DNA of 64,000 bases from Cricetomys ansorgei (GCA_026225945.1 JAMJFZ010000597.1:4112001-4176000); one strand, 5' to 3'; counted from the first letter of the stretch, positions 22,200-32,805 are shown. Notes: generated by a model from the letters alone, not told the origin. Made by a program: numbers and translations.

Positions 22200-22645
22200 T
22201 GTTAACAAAGACAGTACAATGAGATACCCTGTATTCTTTACTCAGTTCTCCCCAGTGGTTAATTTTTACCTATTATACAATACCATATTGAAAAGATACT
22301 AATATGTGCATATATTTGAATGTCATTTTATTACAAATATATATATATGTATATATACACACACATATAATGCATATATATTTGGATAATGATCATCGCA
22401 ATTTAAAAAATTTAACTGTTGCATCACCCTGTAGCTCTGCCTTGTGCTACACATTTATGGTTTCATTTAAACACCTCCCCCTTAACACAATTCCCTGGCG
22501 ACGATTAATTGGTTGATGGCTTCTATATTGTTTTGAAAATGCTTTATAAATGGATGCATATAGACTGTTCCTTTGAGATCCATACAAATTATTGAGTGTA
22601 TCAAGAGTTCAAATTACTTCTCATTGCTAAATAGTATGCCACACT
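22200..22645 (-). mobile_element. Old L1 (L1M) fragment, 3' side
   Basis: Landmarks of L1M read backwards: 'acagtacaatgagataccct', 'agttctccccagtggttaat', 'tttaactgttgcatcaccct', 'tttataaatggatgcatata', 'ttgctaaatagtatgcc'. The last corresponds to the ORF2 C-terminal region. An AT microsatellite (22338-22383) has expanded inside. It is non-functional and heavily diverged. Confidence 0.72.
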
Positions 22646-23219
22646 AGAGCTGCATCTCAGTTTAACCTTTCAAACTCTTAGAGGACATTTTGCTCCCTTG
22701 GTTTGTTGGAAGGACAAACTGAATAAGAAATCAGGTCTCAGTGGAAGGACTGAGGAGGGAGGTGTGTCACAGCCTGAATGACAGGGGTGGGAGTGCATGT
22801 CAGGTCTCAAAGCCTGCTCAGGAACTTTATCACTGGGTGCTTTAGTAACAAAGTGATGCATGGAGCCCATCAATACTTGCTAATTTCTTTTAGGGGAAAC
22901 CTTTGGAACATACCATCATCCATCATGATGAACCCAATTCTCTCACAAGATCATCTGTTCACATGGGTATACCAGCTGCCCAAATACCTCTACTGCAACT
23001 CAGTAACCAGTCAAAAAGAGATTCCTGTCAAGCCTGCCACATGGTTTGTGTCCTCATCTGGACTCTAGAGAGTACTTGCCTCAGGAATGACTTTGAATGC
23101 TTTAACCATGAAGAAAATATAAATGAATGAACAGACAAAAATGTTCTATTCTGTTATTATTATTTTCAAGATTAATATTTGGGGTTTTAATGTATTCTGT
23201 TCATAAGACTTTTAAAGTT
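22646..23219. other. Unassigned ~570-bp block interrupting an L1M
   Basis: This block lies between two L1M pieces of the same orientation. It has a higher GC content than its surroundings and two overlapping plus-strand open frames (22778-23065 and 22903-23127). Neither frame shows a recognisable domain. It may be a later insertion (an LTR or retrocopy) or simply L1M sequence decayed beyond recognition. Confidence 0.4.
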
Positions 23220-23626
23220 TGATACATTATTTGCTAATATTTTATCCCACATTTTTTTTCTCATCACAGGACAATTAGAAGGACAAAAGTTATTTATTTA
23301 CTTTAACGAATTGAAATTTACCATTTTTATTTTTACAGACCATGTGTTTTATGTATCTGAAAGTTCTCCTAGTTCCTAAATAGGTTCTGTTTTCTCTTAA
23401 ATGTTATATAGTTTTACATTTTAAACATCAGCCTAAGACCCATTTTGAGTCATGTTTGTACAAATCCTGCATTTTAGGGTCAAGGTTTCTTTGGGGAGTG
23501 GAGGGATATCTACTGATATCCAATTGCTCTTAGCTCTACTTTCTACGAAGGCTATTCTTATCCACCAAATTGCTTTTGTACCTTTGTCAAAAGTGAGGGG
23601 GCTATAATTGTATAGTTCTAATTGAA
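23220..23626 (-). mobile_element. Old L1 (L1M) fragment, ORF2 part
   Basis: Reverse-complement L1 ORF2: 'gctaatattttatcccacat', 'ttatatagttttacatttta', 'agacccattttgagtcatgt' and 'gatatccaattgctcttagc', 'tttgtacctttgtcaaaagt'. It continues the element at 22200-22645 upstream in L1 coordinates. Stops occur throughout. Confidence 0.75.
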
Positions 23627-23628
23627 TA

Positions 23629-23650
23629 CACACACACACACACACACACA
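23629..23650. repeat. (CA)n microsatellite
   Basis: Eleven CA units at the edge of the L1M fragment. Confidence 0.92.
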
Positions 23651-23651
23651 T

Positions 23652-25271
23652 AGTGACACACCTATCCAGCTCTCCAGTAAGATTCCTGACTGATGAGTCA
23701 TCTCAAGTATAACCTTAAAAACAGTTACCATCACTCTTATACAAAACTTGCATTCACCAAGAAACTATGCCATAAAGTTTCTACGCCCAAATCTCACTTC
23801 TTGAAACACTGACTATGCAATATTCAGCTAGGAAGAGTTACCCATCCTCTTATATTCTTAATTTTGCCAATTCTGCACCTGCCCTTAGAAACAGAAGTCC
23901 TTCGAGATTTCAACCTCAACTTCTTTTACTGCTAATAGTGAAGTTCATTCAGAGAAGCAAATATGGAAATCATTACTTGTAAAAGAGCAACCTGTGTCAC
24001 ATATATACACAATACTACTTCTGAACATTTTAGACATTTCTCTTAGCAAAAAGACTGGATCCGATAAGCAATTCTAAAACATGAAACAGTGCAGAAAGTT
24101 TACTACTTACTGCACATCTGCCATTTATACACAAATCAATTTCCACGTCTGTTAGAAATATGGTAGAATTTAGCTTTGCTTTTTCAGCATTTAAAGGAAC
24201 TATGCTGTATTCCTCTTATAATGTGAAACAAATACAAATACAAAACAAATACAAAACTCCCACAATTGAAAAATCAGGATAGAAAAGTCTCTTGTATAAC
24301 ATAGAAGTCACAAATGCTAAGAATATCTTTGCATTTCAAAGTTGGTTTTATTGACCAAAAATATTTTCTATCTACCCAAATTCCAAAAATCCTATTTTGG
24401 TATTTCTCAAAGAAAGTAGATTCTAATATAGTGGGTATAAAGTCACTGTTCTTTGTAAATATTATTTCCTGTAACACATAAATACAAATCACTGGCCATA
24501 ATGCTGTAAAACCAGATTGACAACACTTTTCCTGAAAACTTATTAAACTTGTAGCCTGACTGTAATCAGCTAATCCAACTATTTCACTAGTGAAAGTTTA
24601 AGGAAGGTTCATACTCAAAATTTATCTTTCAAGTGTTTATAAGCAATGATATCTCCAAAAGAACAATGGTCTAAAGAAAGGTGCTACCCAACAATGTAAT
24701 GACAGCATGTTTAACTGATACAAGATGCTAGGGATTACTGGAAGCTCAGGATACCCTCGTAAAGGTAGAAACTACTATATAAAGTATATCCAAACCTGAA
24801 ATATATGTCAACAGTCAGAAGGCTTGTAAAGCATCTCTAGATTGTTAAGTACTCATAAAATATTAATTGTATTGAGTATCATTTTTCTGTCTTTAATTAG
24901 GGGTTGTCAGTATCAGTCAAGTACATTAGTACATTGATTTTTGCCCATAAAAGGAGGTCAAAGAAAAGTACAGCAAAGAGAGAAACCCTGACACACATGA
25001 AATGTAACCCAAAAAGTAATACTAGTTACTACTACACTGCTCTGAAATGATAACCCATACACTAAAAGTACCAAGTCAGATTTGTTTAATGTTAAAACAA
25101 ACATTATTATTTAATCTTATAGCTGCCTTAAAATCCTGTTTCTGCACAAAACAACAGTTTTATACACACAAATTAAATACTATATTAACTATGCTGGCAT
25201 AGTCACAAATGTGCTATTATCTGAAAAGCTCAATATTTTCTAAGTATGAAGGAAAGTTACCAAATAAATTT
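23652..25271. other. Repeat-poor unassigned DNA
   Basis: No repeat recognised. A minor 'acaaatacaaa' tandem occurs near 24230-24255. A 72-codon minus-strand open frame at 24274-24492 has no recognisable motif. Confidence 0.5.
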
Positions 25272-25435
25272 TGCTTGTTTGTTTTTGGAGACAGGGTTTC
25301 TCTGTTTTAACTCTAGCTGTCCTGTCCTGGAACTCACTCTGTTGACCAGGCTAGCCTTGAACTCACAGAGATCTGCTGCCTCTGCCTCCCAGTGCTGGGA
25401 TTAAAGGTGTTCACCCACCATCACTGCCTGGCTCA
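25272..25435 (-). repeat. B1 SINE
   Basis: Nearly intact minus-strand B1: 'gagacagggtttctctgttt', 'ctgtcctggaactcactctg', 'gctgggattaaaggtgttca', 'tcactgcctggc'. A short internal duplication ('ctgtcctgtcctgg') is present. Confidence 0.94.
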
Positions 25436-25571
25436 AATAAAAATTTAAAAAAGAATATAAATAAGCTATTAGAACTGACAAGTGGCGTTAACAAGGTTGC
25501 AGAATATCTACAAAACACCTATGACACCCAAACTTGGACTTTTTAGCCTCATAACTATAACTCAAAATAAA

Positions 25572-25725
25572 CCTCAGATTCACATGCCTGTAGTTCCAGA
25601 ACTCAGAGGGCTGAGGTAGGAAGAACACGAGTATAGGAACTTGAGGCTAGCCTGAGTAACACAGTAAGACCCAGTCTCAAAGACAAGCAGTAAGGTCCTG
25701 ATTCAATCCCCCTCAAAGAAGGATT
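25572..25725 (+). repeat. B4-like or old B1 SINE
   Basis: 'tcacatgcctgtagttccag', 'gaacttgaggctagcctgag' and 'taagacccagtctcaaagac' form the B1-like part. 'ggtcctgattcaatccccct' that follows looks like an ID remnant. Confidence 0.65.
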
Positions 25726-26051
25726 TCTATAAGAAGGGAAAATTAGTGGAAGAGGTGGTACTTAAATGTAAACATAACCCTTAAGTTTGACTGAAATATT
25801 TTAAAATATGTTACAAATAATTTGTCTTAAAAATATTAATCTTTTGTATTTATCTTTTAATATATTTTCTTATATTAATTAAAACATATTTACATTAATT
25901 TTTCAATATTTTCTTTATATTAGTCTTCCAGTCTATTTTATCGAATGGGGGAAAATGCTAGTGTTTGAGCTATTCAGCTGGAAATGCTCCACCTAGAAAC
26001 AAATAATTATCTGCTTTAGCTCTTCCTTAAAATAAATGCCCTGCTGTGCAC

Positions 26052-26198
26052 CTGAGTAAAACCACTCAAATTTAAGCACTTCAAAGAAGTCTTTAAAAGA
26101 TTTTTCTAAAGTATGGGCAAACATGAGATGAAGGCATTTCGTTGTGTGTGGGATCTGGGGATCTCCTCCTGCCCCCTGAATCTGTGTGAAAAGGTCAA
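26052..26198 (-). other. Candidate coding exon (unproven)
   Basis: On the minus strand, a pyrimidine-rich tract with a CAG acceptor ('tgttcttgtttctatttggcag') precedes an open segment of 147 nt. It begins conceptually VDLFTQIQGAGGDPQ and ends FEVLKFEWFYS before CAG|GTGCAC, a weak donor. Both boundaries are phase 1, so it would be a symmetrical exon. I do not recognise the protein. Against it: the neighbouring candidate at 26623-26823 ends in phase 0 and so cannot splice directly to it, and open frames of this size are expected by chance in 64 kb. Confidence 0.22.
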
Positions 26199-26622
26199 CT
26201 GCCAAATAGAAACAAGAACAGGCATGAAATGGGAGATTACATGGCCAAGTAAGGGCAAAGTCAGAACTAGAGCAATTACCTAATGATCACACATGACCTA
26301 AACCTCCTGGAATTGGGGTGAAATCATTACAGAAACACCAGTCAGCATTTCTTGTAAGACTCCTACATAACTAAAGGGCTCCTCCCAATTCTCCTTGCTA
26401 AAGGTTGACGTTTATTTCCCTTAGAGGAAAACACATTTACACGTTATCACCAACCTTACATTCTTAAATACACTGTCCTAACTTTCAAGGACCCAAAGAA
26501 ATCTAAAGATATATCTGCATGTGCACACACATCGGTGCTCTTAAATGTCTGTAATATGGCACAAATAACCTAGCTCTACAAAGACTCAACATATGTAAAG
26601 ACTTCTCTGCTCATTTACTCAC

Positions 26623-26823
26623 CCCTTCTTTGGATCTCTCTTTTCTGCTAATTAGGCAGAGACCACAAGATTCCACATATTCATTGACATCTTTGATTAA
26701 GATTCCCTTCCTTGAAAGGTTAATAAAAGTCAAAGGAATACCACACTCCAAAATATCTTTGCAAACAAACAGTAGGGTGGTATCCAAACACTGTTGTACA
26801 CACAGCAACTCCCATTCACAATT
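26623..26823 (-). other. Candidate coding exon (unproven)
   Basis: A 201-nt minus-strand segment is open in one frame. It begins conceptually NCEWELLCVQQCLDTT and ends SRKERSKEG directly before GGG|GTGAGT, a strong donor-like sequence. The acceptor (ctagacag) is weak; a better one further upstream (tttacccacag) would place a stop in frame. No family recognised. Chance is a serious alternative. Confidence 0.22.
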
Positions 26824-27374
26824 CTGTCTAGATCACAGAGTACACAAAAGGGAACTGACAACACTGTGGGTAAAGCAGAGGATCATACAAAATTATAAAT
26901 ACCTTTCACATTCTCATCAAAAAGCATAAGCATTTGCTATAATGGGGAGTTTTTAGGTTATTTAAAAGAAATACGATTATCTTCCAGATATTAGTTTACT
27001 GCTTGTTAATTTTATTTGAACTTTAAAAAATAAAATAATGGACAAGACAGTTGTGGGTATAACAGAAGAAAATTCTAACTTTAGAGAAAATCCGAACTCT
27101 TCATATTGAGGCTCATCTACTGTCACTATGAGCATGTTTTCTATATCAGAATTTCATTTCAACTATTACTAATTGACTATTACATATCATCTTCACTAAG
27201 AGCACATTTTCAGTGTCTACAGTTCTTTATTTTTATAGCCAGGTCAAATTCAGTCCTTGATTAACTCTTCAAATTTTAGTGAAAACTGAGCTAGGTATTC
27301 TGTTCTACTTATAAGAGTGAGCCATAATGCTGTACAAAATCTGTAATTGTCTAATATATTCTAATCTAAAATAC

Positions 27375-27510
27375 ACTAAGGATCAGCAAGATGGCTCTGT
27401 GGGTAAAGGCATGTGCTACTAGGGCTGATGCCCTGAGTTCAACTTCTGGACCCTATATAGTGGAAGGAGAGTAATCCCAGCACCACAACATTAAGAAAAA
27501 TAAGTAAATA
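27375..27510 (+). repeat. B2-superfamily (B3-like) SINE
   Basis: 'gatcagcaagatggctctgt', 'gggtaaaggcatgtgctact', 'gatgccctgagttcaacttc' and an A-rich tail. Confidence 0.8.
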
Positions 27511-27981
27511 ATTTAGATCACACACTGCATTCTCTAATCACAAAGGAATTAAATTAAAAACCCATTCGTGAGAGGGCTGTATAAAAATTATAAGACCCTT
27601 GGAAACACAATTCTAAATAATACATTGGAGAAAAGATAATTCAACTTGAAGATTAATCACAATTTTAGTGGGATAAAATGAAAACAATTATTAAAGTTTG
27701 AAAGGTGGAATTAGAACTGTACTTGAAGATTAACATATTATCTAGATACCTTTATTACAAATGAATACACATCTCAAGGTAATTACTTTAGCTTCCACCC
27801 CAAAAAAGCTGGAAAATGAGAACACATTAACATAATCATAAGTAGGAAAACAAAGACTAGAAATCAATAAAAAATGAGTATACAAAAGCAGCAGAGAAAA
27901 AGCAATAAAAACACAGCATGGCTTACTAGAGAAAAATAAGGTGTATGTTAGAGCAAAAGTTACATTTTAAATTTTAATCAC
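27511..27981. other. Unassigned A-rich DNA
   Basis: No firm element. The composition and the phrase 'agcagagaaaaagcaataaa' could reflect decayed L1 plus-strand sequence. Confidence 0.35.
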
Positions 27982-28466
27982 TGTGCCTAAGACATCTATA
28001 GAACAAGGACAGATAACTGCCTGGAGTGCTGGGTGGGGCTGTTCAAGTGAGATACAGAAAGACAGAATCCTGTAATCTTACTTATCCAAAGACAGATAAT
28101 CTCCTAGAATGTTGGGTGAGGAATGTCTTGATTCCTTGATTCGACTGCACCAAATGTGCTCAAATGCATGGGATATACTTAGTCACTGGTAGGTGGGAGA
28201 TAATCCAGACAGGAAGTACATCAAGATAGAAGCTTGCCCCTGAGGACCTAGTGAAGTATGTAGCCTTATGGGTTCTGCCTTTTTAAGCGTCTATTCTACG
28301 TGACTCCTGGCCATTTTGTGCAAACTCCTGAGGTGGCAGGACCACTGTGTGGGAACCTCAGAATGGTCCTGGTCAGAGTCCAGCTTCCTGGCCAGTATTT
28401 AATTAACTAAATTAAAGCTTGCTTCAAATATGGCTCAATTGTGGTGATGGTCTTTATTCTCAACCA
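27982..28466 (+). mobile_element. Putative solo LTR (endogenous retrovirus), family unknown
   Basis: An approximately 480-bp segment begins TGTGCCTAAGACATC. It has a TATA-poor promoter-like middle ('gcctttttaagcgtctatt'), a G/C-richer R region ('gaggtggcaggaccactg') and an ATTAAA signal at 28411 followed by 'gcttgcttcaaatatggctc' and the GT/T-rich 'gtggtgatggtctttattct'. That 3' architecture is typical of rodent LTRs. Repeated motif 'agacagataa' occurs at about 28009 and 28091. No internal gag/pol/env sequence adjoins it. The right end is approximate. Confidence 0.5.
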
Positions 28467-28900
28467 GTGAAACTTACATATACTTTTAGATTTTGCATTT
28501 AAGTCTATGATCCACTGTTACAAGAGTGGAGAGAAACAGAATGGGAGGAGACCTTGTCAGGTATTCTTAATAAAGAACTAAGCAATGCAATCAACAAATA
28601 GACAAATGACCTGAACAGACACTCTCAAAAGAACTAGTGTAAACAACCAGTAAGTCCACAATAACTGTTCAACATCCTTAGACACTGGAAAAATGCAAAT
28701 AAAAACCACATTAAGATTCCTACTGAGGTTGCCTCTCGCCCTTCAAAAATGTTAGAATAAAACGAATAAAATGAAAATGCAATAGAGAGCTCCAACACCC
28801 AAGTGGATCAACTAAAGCAATCTGCAAACTTTAAAATAGAACATTTGAATAAGAAGACAAAAAATATGAAAACAAATAATAAATTTATGGGATTTATGTA
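28467..28900 (+). mobile_element. L1 ORF2 fragment with inverted 5' piece
   Basis: Plus-strand ORF2 landmarks: 'cagaatgggaggagaccttg', 'acaaatgacctgaacagaca', 'ctctcaaaagaactagtgta', 'aaaatgcaaataaaaaccac'. The left edge (28480-28512, 'gcatttaagtctatgatcca') reads as ORF2 on the opposite strand, suggesting a twin-priming inversion. Many stops; non-coding. Confidence 0.65.
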
Positions 28901-28954
28901 ATATCAGCAAGAAAAACAATATAGTGACTATAGAATCTTAAACAGTGATAGCTC

Positions 28955-29334
28955 TGGGGTCATCTTAGAGGAGGGGGACCTCAGTTTAGAAATTGCCTCC
29001 ATAAGTTCTGGCTGTAGACAAGACTGCAGGGCATTTTTAAAATTAGTGACTGATGTGAAGGCCCAGCCCATTATAGGTGGTGCCAGTCTCAAAGCTGGTG
29101 GTCCTAGGTGCTAAAGAAAAGAGGCTGAGCAAGCCAGGAAGAACAAGTCAGTAAGCAACACTCCTCAATGGCCTCTGCATCAACTCTTGCCTCCATGTTC
29201 CTGCTCCTCTTGAGTTTCTGCTTTGGCTTCCCTCAGACTATGATTAAAGATATGCAAGCAAAATAATCCCTTTCCTCCACAAGTTGCTTTTAGTAATGGT
29301 GCTTCATCACAGCAATAGAAACACTAAGACGCCT
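28955..29334 (+). mobile_element. Rodent MaLR-like dispersed repeat
   Basis: Landmarks of a very common rodent repeat: 'gtcatcttagaggaggggga', 'attgcctccataagttctgg', 'ccagcccattataggtggtg', 'atggcctctgcatcaactct', 'cacagcaatagaaacactaa' and terminus 'gac'. It is 5'-truncated. Copies of the same or a sister family lie at 49453-49760 (minus) and 61148-61485. LTR-like ends suggest ERVL-MaLR, but I am not sure of the family name. Confidence 0.7.
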
Positions 29335-29428
29335 TCCCAAATAGTTCCATCCACTGGGGAACAATCAAATATATAGATTTGAATATATAAGCTTATAGGT
29401 CTGTGGGAGCTATTCTCATTTAAAACAC
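29335..29428 (+). repeat. Rodent dispersed repeat fragment
   Basis: 'agttccatccactggggaac', 'atcaaatatataagc'-like and 'gagctattctcatttaaaac' follow a pattern I associate with a rodent interspersed repeat. Identity uncertain. Confidence 0.35.
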
Positions 29429-29534
29429 CATGCACATAACAGGAATGTTAATATTCCACGCTTTGTCTTGTGTAAGTTTCAGAAAATCCAATACCACATA
29501 CAAACATTTAGGACCAGTGGTACACCATAAAATG

Positions 29535-29900
29535 GTCAAATGGTCAAGCCGTGCAGCGTTGGTAGAGGGCGCTGTTACTGTTTCGCTCTCAGAGCAAACA
29601 AAGCTCGGCCCCTCCCTTCTCCCTCCTGCGTTGACAAACTCTGGTTCCGCTCAAGTCCCAGACCCCTCCAGAGGGCCAGCTAGAATTGGTAGAATTACTT
29701 ACCTGTCTTAACCAATGCATTGCCCCTAGGTATTGGGAGGCCTACCCGCCCCAATCCCGATAAACAGATCTTAACCCTTGCAATAAAGTGAGTTTTGTTC
29801 TGCCTACTCTTAAGGTACTGACTCATGCCCCTCCCGCGTTTCCTTCCTGCCAGCTGCTGACAGGGTAATGCTTGCCCGACTAGTAGTCCAGCAGTTTGGG
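29535..29900 (+). mobile_element. CpG-rich LTR-like element
   Basis: This is the highest local CpG density in the window ('gccgtgcagcg', 'gagggcgctgttactgtttc', 'ctcccgcgtttcc'). AATAAA occurs at 29781-29786 ('cttgcaataaagtgag') followed by a GT/T-rich stretch, resembling the R-U5 part of a retroviral LTR. No primer-binding site or retroviral reading frame is recognisable downstream. Retained CpGs suggest a younger insertion than most here. Alternatively it could be a small regulatory element or a retrocopy of a non-coding transcript. Confidence 0.45.
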
Positions 29901-30007
29901 TGGGAAAGAAGCAAGGCCCATCATGGACAGACTAGGCCAGCCAAGGACCAAGGGAGAGAGAGAAAACTCTTAAGAACTTGCAACTCTTGGTAATAAATAT
30001 TTATTAT

Positions 30008-30365
30008 AGGGCTAGAATGATGTCTCCTAAGTAGATAAAAGCATTTGTTTCAAAGGCTTGATAACTTGAGTTAGATGCCTGGAACCCAAATTGGATTAAA
30101 AAAAAAACAAAAGAAAAAGGAAAAGAAAAGAAAAAAAGCCAAATGCAGTGGTACACTTTATCATCTTAGCACTTCAACAACAAAATGGTAGGCAAAGGCA
30201 GGAAAATCTCCTGGATGCTCATGGCCCTAATATCCTGGAGTACCCAGCACAATACAAACAAGACCCTGCCCGGAAAACAAGGTGGAAGAAACTACCTCCC
30301 CCAAACTGTCCTCAACATGCACTCTGGCACACATGTGCCCATGCCTCACATACATAATATACACT
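30008..30365 (+). repeat. Composite SINE (tRNA head, B1-like middle, B3-like tail)
   Basis: A B2-type head (30008-30100) is followed by an A-rich joint. Then 'aatgcagtggtacactttat', 'ggcaaaggcaggaaaatctc', 'ccccaaactgtcctcaacat' and 'acacatgtgcccatgcctca' follow in the order of the longer composite copies at 39788 and 52680. Confidence 0.6.
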
Positions 30366-30624
30366 GGAAAATATTTAATACATATTTTAATTCAAACTTT
30401 GCAAATCAGTATTCGGAAAAGGATCTCATGGTGCTTTTAAGCATATCAACAACAATTGGACTTTTAGCATAGGTGAAGGCTCAGAAATTTGTGAAAAATC
30501 AAAGACTACTGAAGGGCAGCAACTGTGACTATAAAACTGAATATATTCAAAGACTCGCCATATTGTAAAAACAATGCTAGAACAAATCTACAAGGGCACA
30601 GCGACATCTGTTGCTTTTTAAATT

Positions 30625-30650
30625 TTATTATTATTGTTGTTGTTGTTGTT
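30625..30650. repeat. (TTA/TTG)n microsatellite
   Basis: ATTATTATTG then GTTGTTGTT at the tail of the following minus-strand B3. Confidence 0.85.
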
Positions 30651-30845
30651 ATATGTGTGGGTGCTTTGCTTGCATGTGTGTCTATATATGCCTGGTGCCC
30701 ACAGAGGAGCAAAAGAGAGCATTAGATCCCCTGGAATTGGAGCTACAGATGGCTATAAACCAATATGTGAGTGCTGGGAATTGAACCTAGGTCCTCTGGA
30801 AGAGCAGCCACAGTGCTTTTAACTGCTGAGCCATCTCCCCAGCCC
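30651..30845 (-). repeat. B3 SINE
   Basis: 'gagagcattagatcccctgg', 'aattggagctacagatggct', 'cctaggtcctctggaagagc' and head 'taactgctgagccatctccc'. Nearly complete. Confidence 0.92.
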
Positions 30846-30989
30846 TCTGTGTCATCATCTGTCCACTGTCCCTCCTCCAAGGCTGAGTATACTCTATAAT
30901 AGAAAGAACCTTCAGAGAAATGTCTATCAAAAATTAGTGGCTGCATCATAACTTATCAGATTTTTTTATTCTTTTAGTTAAAAAAAAAG

Positions 30990-31839
30990 AACCATCAACA
31001 GGCTTTTTTCTCAACTGTGAACTGCAATGATGACTAGCCTGCCAAGATATGTCCATGGGTGCAACAGTGGCATGAATATAACGGGGGTAACCATAGCACT
31101 ATATTTAAGACTGACTCCACCGAAAGAAACATTTGTGTAATTCTATAAACCTGGCCAAGAATCCATCAATGGTTGAGGATCTTCACAGGTCCCAGGGATA
31201 AACCTATTATTTTGCTAAATGGACAAATTATCAAAATGCCCTCAAAATACATATATTTTTACCAGTGGATTAGTGCAACTCTCAGACTTTATCAGATAAT
31301 TTTATTTCGGCTGTGGATGGTAGTTAACACAGAAATTTATGACTGGTAAAAACACAGAGAATACGTGACTAGAGTGTTCAACCACAAATGGGACATCTGT
31401 ATCACATCCCATCACCAAAGCTCAGAGACCATGGCACAAGAGGAGGCAGAAAAATTGTAAGAGCCAGAGGTTCAAGGAAAGACCAAAGTGAAATGTGTCT
31501 TCTGGGCATGACAGTGCTGTTGCACTCATGAATTCACAACACCTGTGGTTGCCTACAGAAGATCTGTATAAGACCAAGTCAGTCAACATTCTAGCATGGA
31601 GTGGGAAGGGGTTTATGAGCCCTTATCTCTAACTGAAAAGCTATAAAGAGCTGATGGCTTCTGGAAGGAAGAATCGTTTTCTTTGAGACTGACTATCAGT
31701 TCCTGGTAGGTTAACAATGCTCCATTGGATGGTCCCACATTCAGAAGTATAGATAGCACGAAGTGGAGTCAATGGGTTATTAATATGTTGGGGTTTTTTT
31801 TGTTTTTATTTGTTTTTTTTTTTTAAGAATACCAAGTTG
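30990..31839 (+). mobile_element. Rodent L1 3' UTR (Lx-like), first part
   Basis: Series of landmarks typical of rodent L1 3' UTRs: 'gactagcctgccaagatatg', 'cctggccaagaatccatcaa', 'attttgctaaatggacaaat', 'catcaccaaagctcagagac', 'gaggaggcagaaaaattgta', 'gtcttctgggcatgacagtg', 'gccaagtcagtcaac'-like and 'ggttattaatatgttggggt'. Non-coding. A B2 interrupts it before the final 120 bases. Confidence 0.88.
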
Positions 31840-32038
31840 AGGAACCAAAGAGATGGCTCAGTGGTTTAAGAGCAATGATTGCTTTTCTCCAGAGGTCCTG
31901 AGTTCAATTCTCAGCAAATATATGGTGGCTCACAACAATCTATAATAGGGTCTGATGTCCTCTTCTGACATACAAGTGTACCTGCAGATAGAGCACTCAT
32001 GTATAAATAAATAAATATTTTTTTAAAAAGAAAAAAAG
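31840..32038 (+). repeat. B2 SINE inserted in L1 3' UTR
   Basis: 'aaagagatggctcagtggtt', 'agaggtcctgagttcaattc', 'tatggtggctcacaacaatc', 'tctgatgtcctcttctgaca' and an 'aaataaataaat' tail. It splits the L1 3' end, so it is younger than the L1. Confidence 0.93.
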
Positions 32039-32155
32039 GTACACTGTGTTGGGGCAGCAGGTGGGGTAGATTTGGGAGGAGTTAAGAGAAAGAGTTGAAG
32101 TGAATATTATCAAAATACATCTTATGAAATTCCCAAAGAATAAAAAAAAATTGGA
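32039..32155 (+). mobile_element. Rodent L1 3' UTR (Lx-like), terminal part
   Basis: 'gttggggcagcaggtggggt', 'atcaaaatacatcttatgaa' and 'attcccaaagaataaaaaaa' form the L1 3' terminus with a poly(A)-like end. Confidence 0.85.
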
Positions 32156-32199
32156 GAAATAAGAACTATGTAATTATCTTCAAGAAACACAAAGCTACC

Positions 32200-32805
32200 A
32201 AAGATGCCCAAAAAGCTTAGTGTTGAGGGATGAAAATCAACTTACCATGCAAATGGAAGCTATAAACAAGCAAGTGTAGCTATTTTTGTATCTCACAAAG
32301 TAGACTTCAAAACTAGTCAGAAGAGATAAAGAGGGCAACTACCCACTTAAAATAATCCAACAAGAAAGTCTAACGAATGTAAACATTTACACAGCAAATA
32401 TCAGAGTCCCATATGCATGCAACAAAAAACAAAAAGAAGCACGCTAAATGACTATAAAGAAACAAGTCCCATCTCTAACCAAGAAACTATTTGCAATTGA
32501 CACCTGATGGCAAAGGGGAAATTAGTTTTCTCAGTGGAATGTCATTGGGTATATCAACCACAGGCCCTATGCCTGAGTGTAGTTGGCCAACTCAAAACAA
32601 ATTCCATGGGTTTTTGTTTTTTGCTTTGCTTTGGCTTTTTTTTTTCCTTTTGTCTTACTGGGTTTTTGTTTTGATCTCACTTTTGGTGGTTTTGGTTTTT
32701 TTTTTTTTTTTGAAAGAGAGAGAACATAAAGGTAGGTGGGAGTTCCCTCTGGGAGGAGTTGGGAAAGGGAAATATGATCAAAACGTATTGTATAAAAAAA
32801 TTAAT
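32200..32805 (+). mobile_element. Second rodent L1 3' end, different subfamily
   Basis: A 5' part ('gtagctatttttgtatctca', 'aaagtagacttcaaaactag', 'cagaagagataaagagggca') belongs to a rodent L1 body. It passes to a 3' UTR with 'ttttctcagtggaatgtcat', 'tgagtgtagttggccaactc', long T/G-rich runs (32610-32715), 'ctctgggaggagttgggaaa' and 'atatgatcaaaacgtattgt'. It lies immediately after another L1 3' end in the same orientation. Confidence 0.82.

Larger units (their letters stand above)
25726..27374. other. Repeat-poor region with weak exon candidates
   Basis: No mobile element recognised. It contains the two minus-strand exon-like segments listed separately. The rest is AT-rich and unassigned. 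Confidence 0.5.

Noticed and set aside
29535..29900. CpG island promoter of a gene
   Set aside because: Too short and only moderately CpG-dense; LTR-like polyadenylation architecture fits better.
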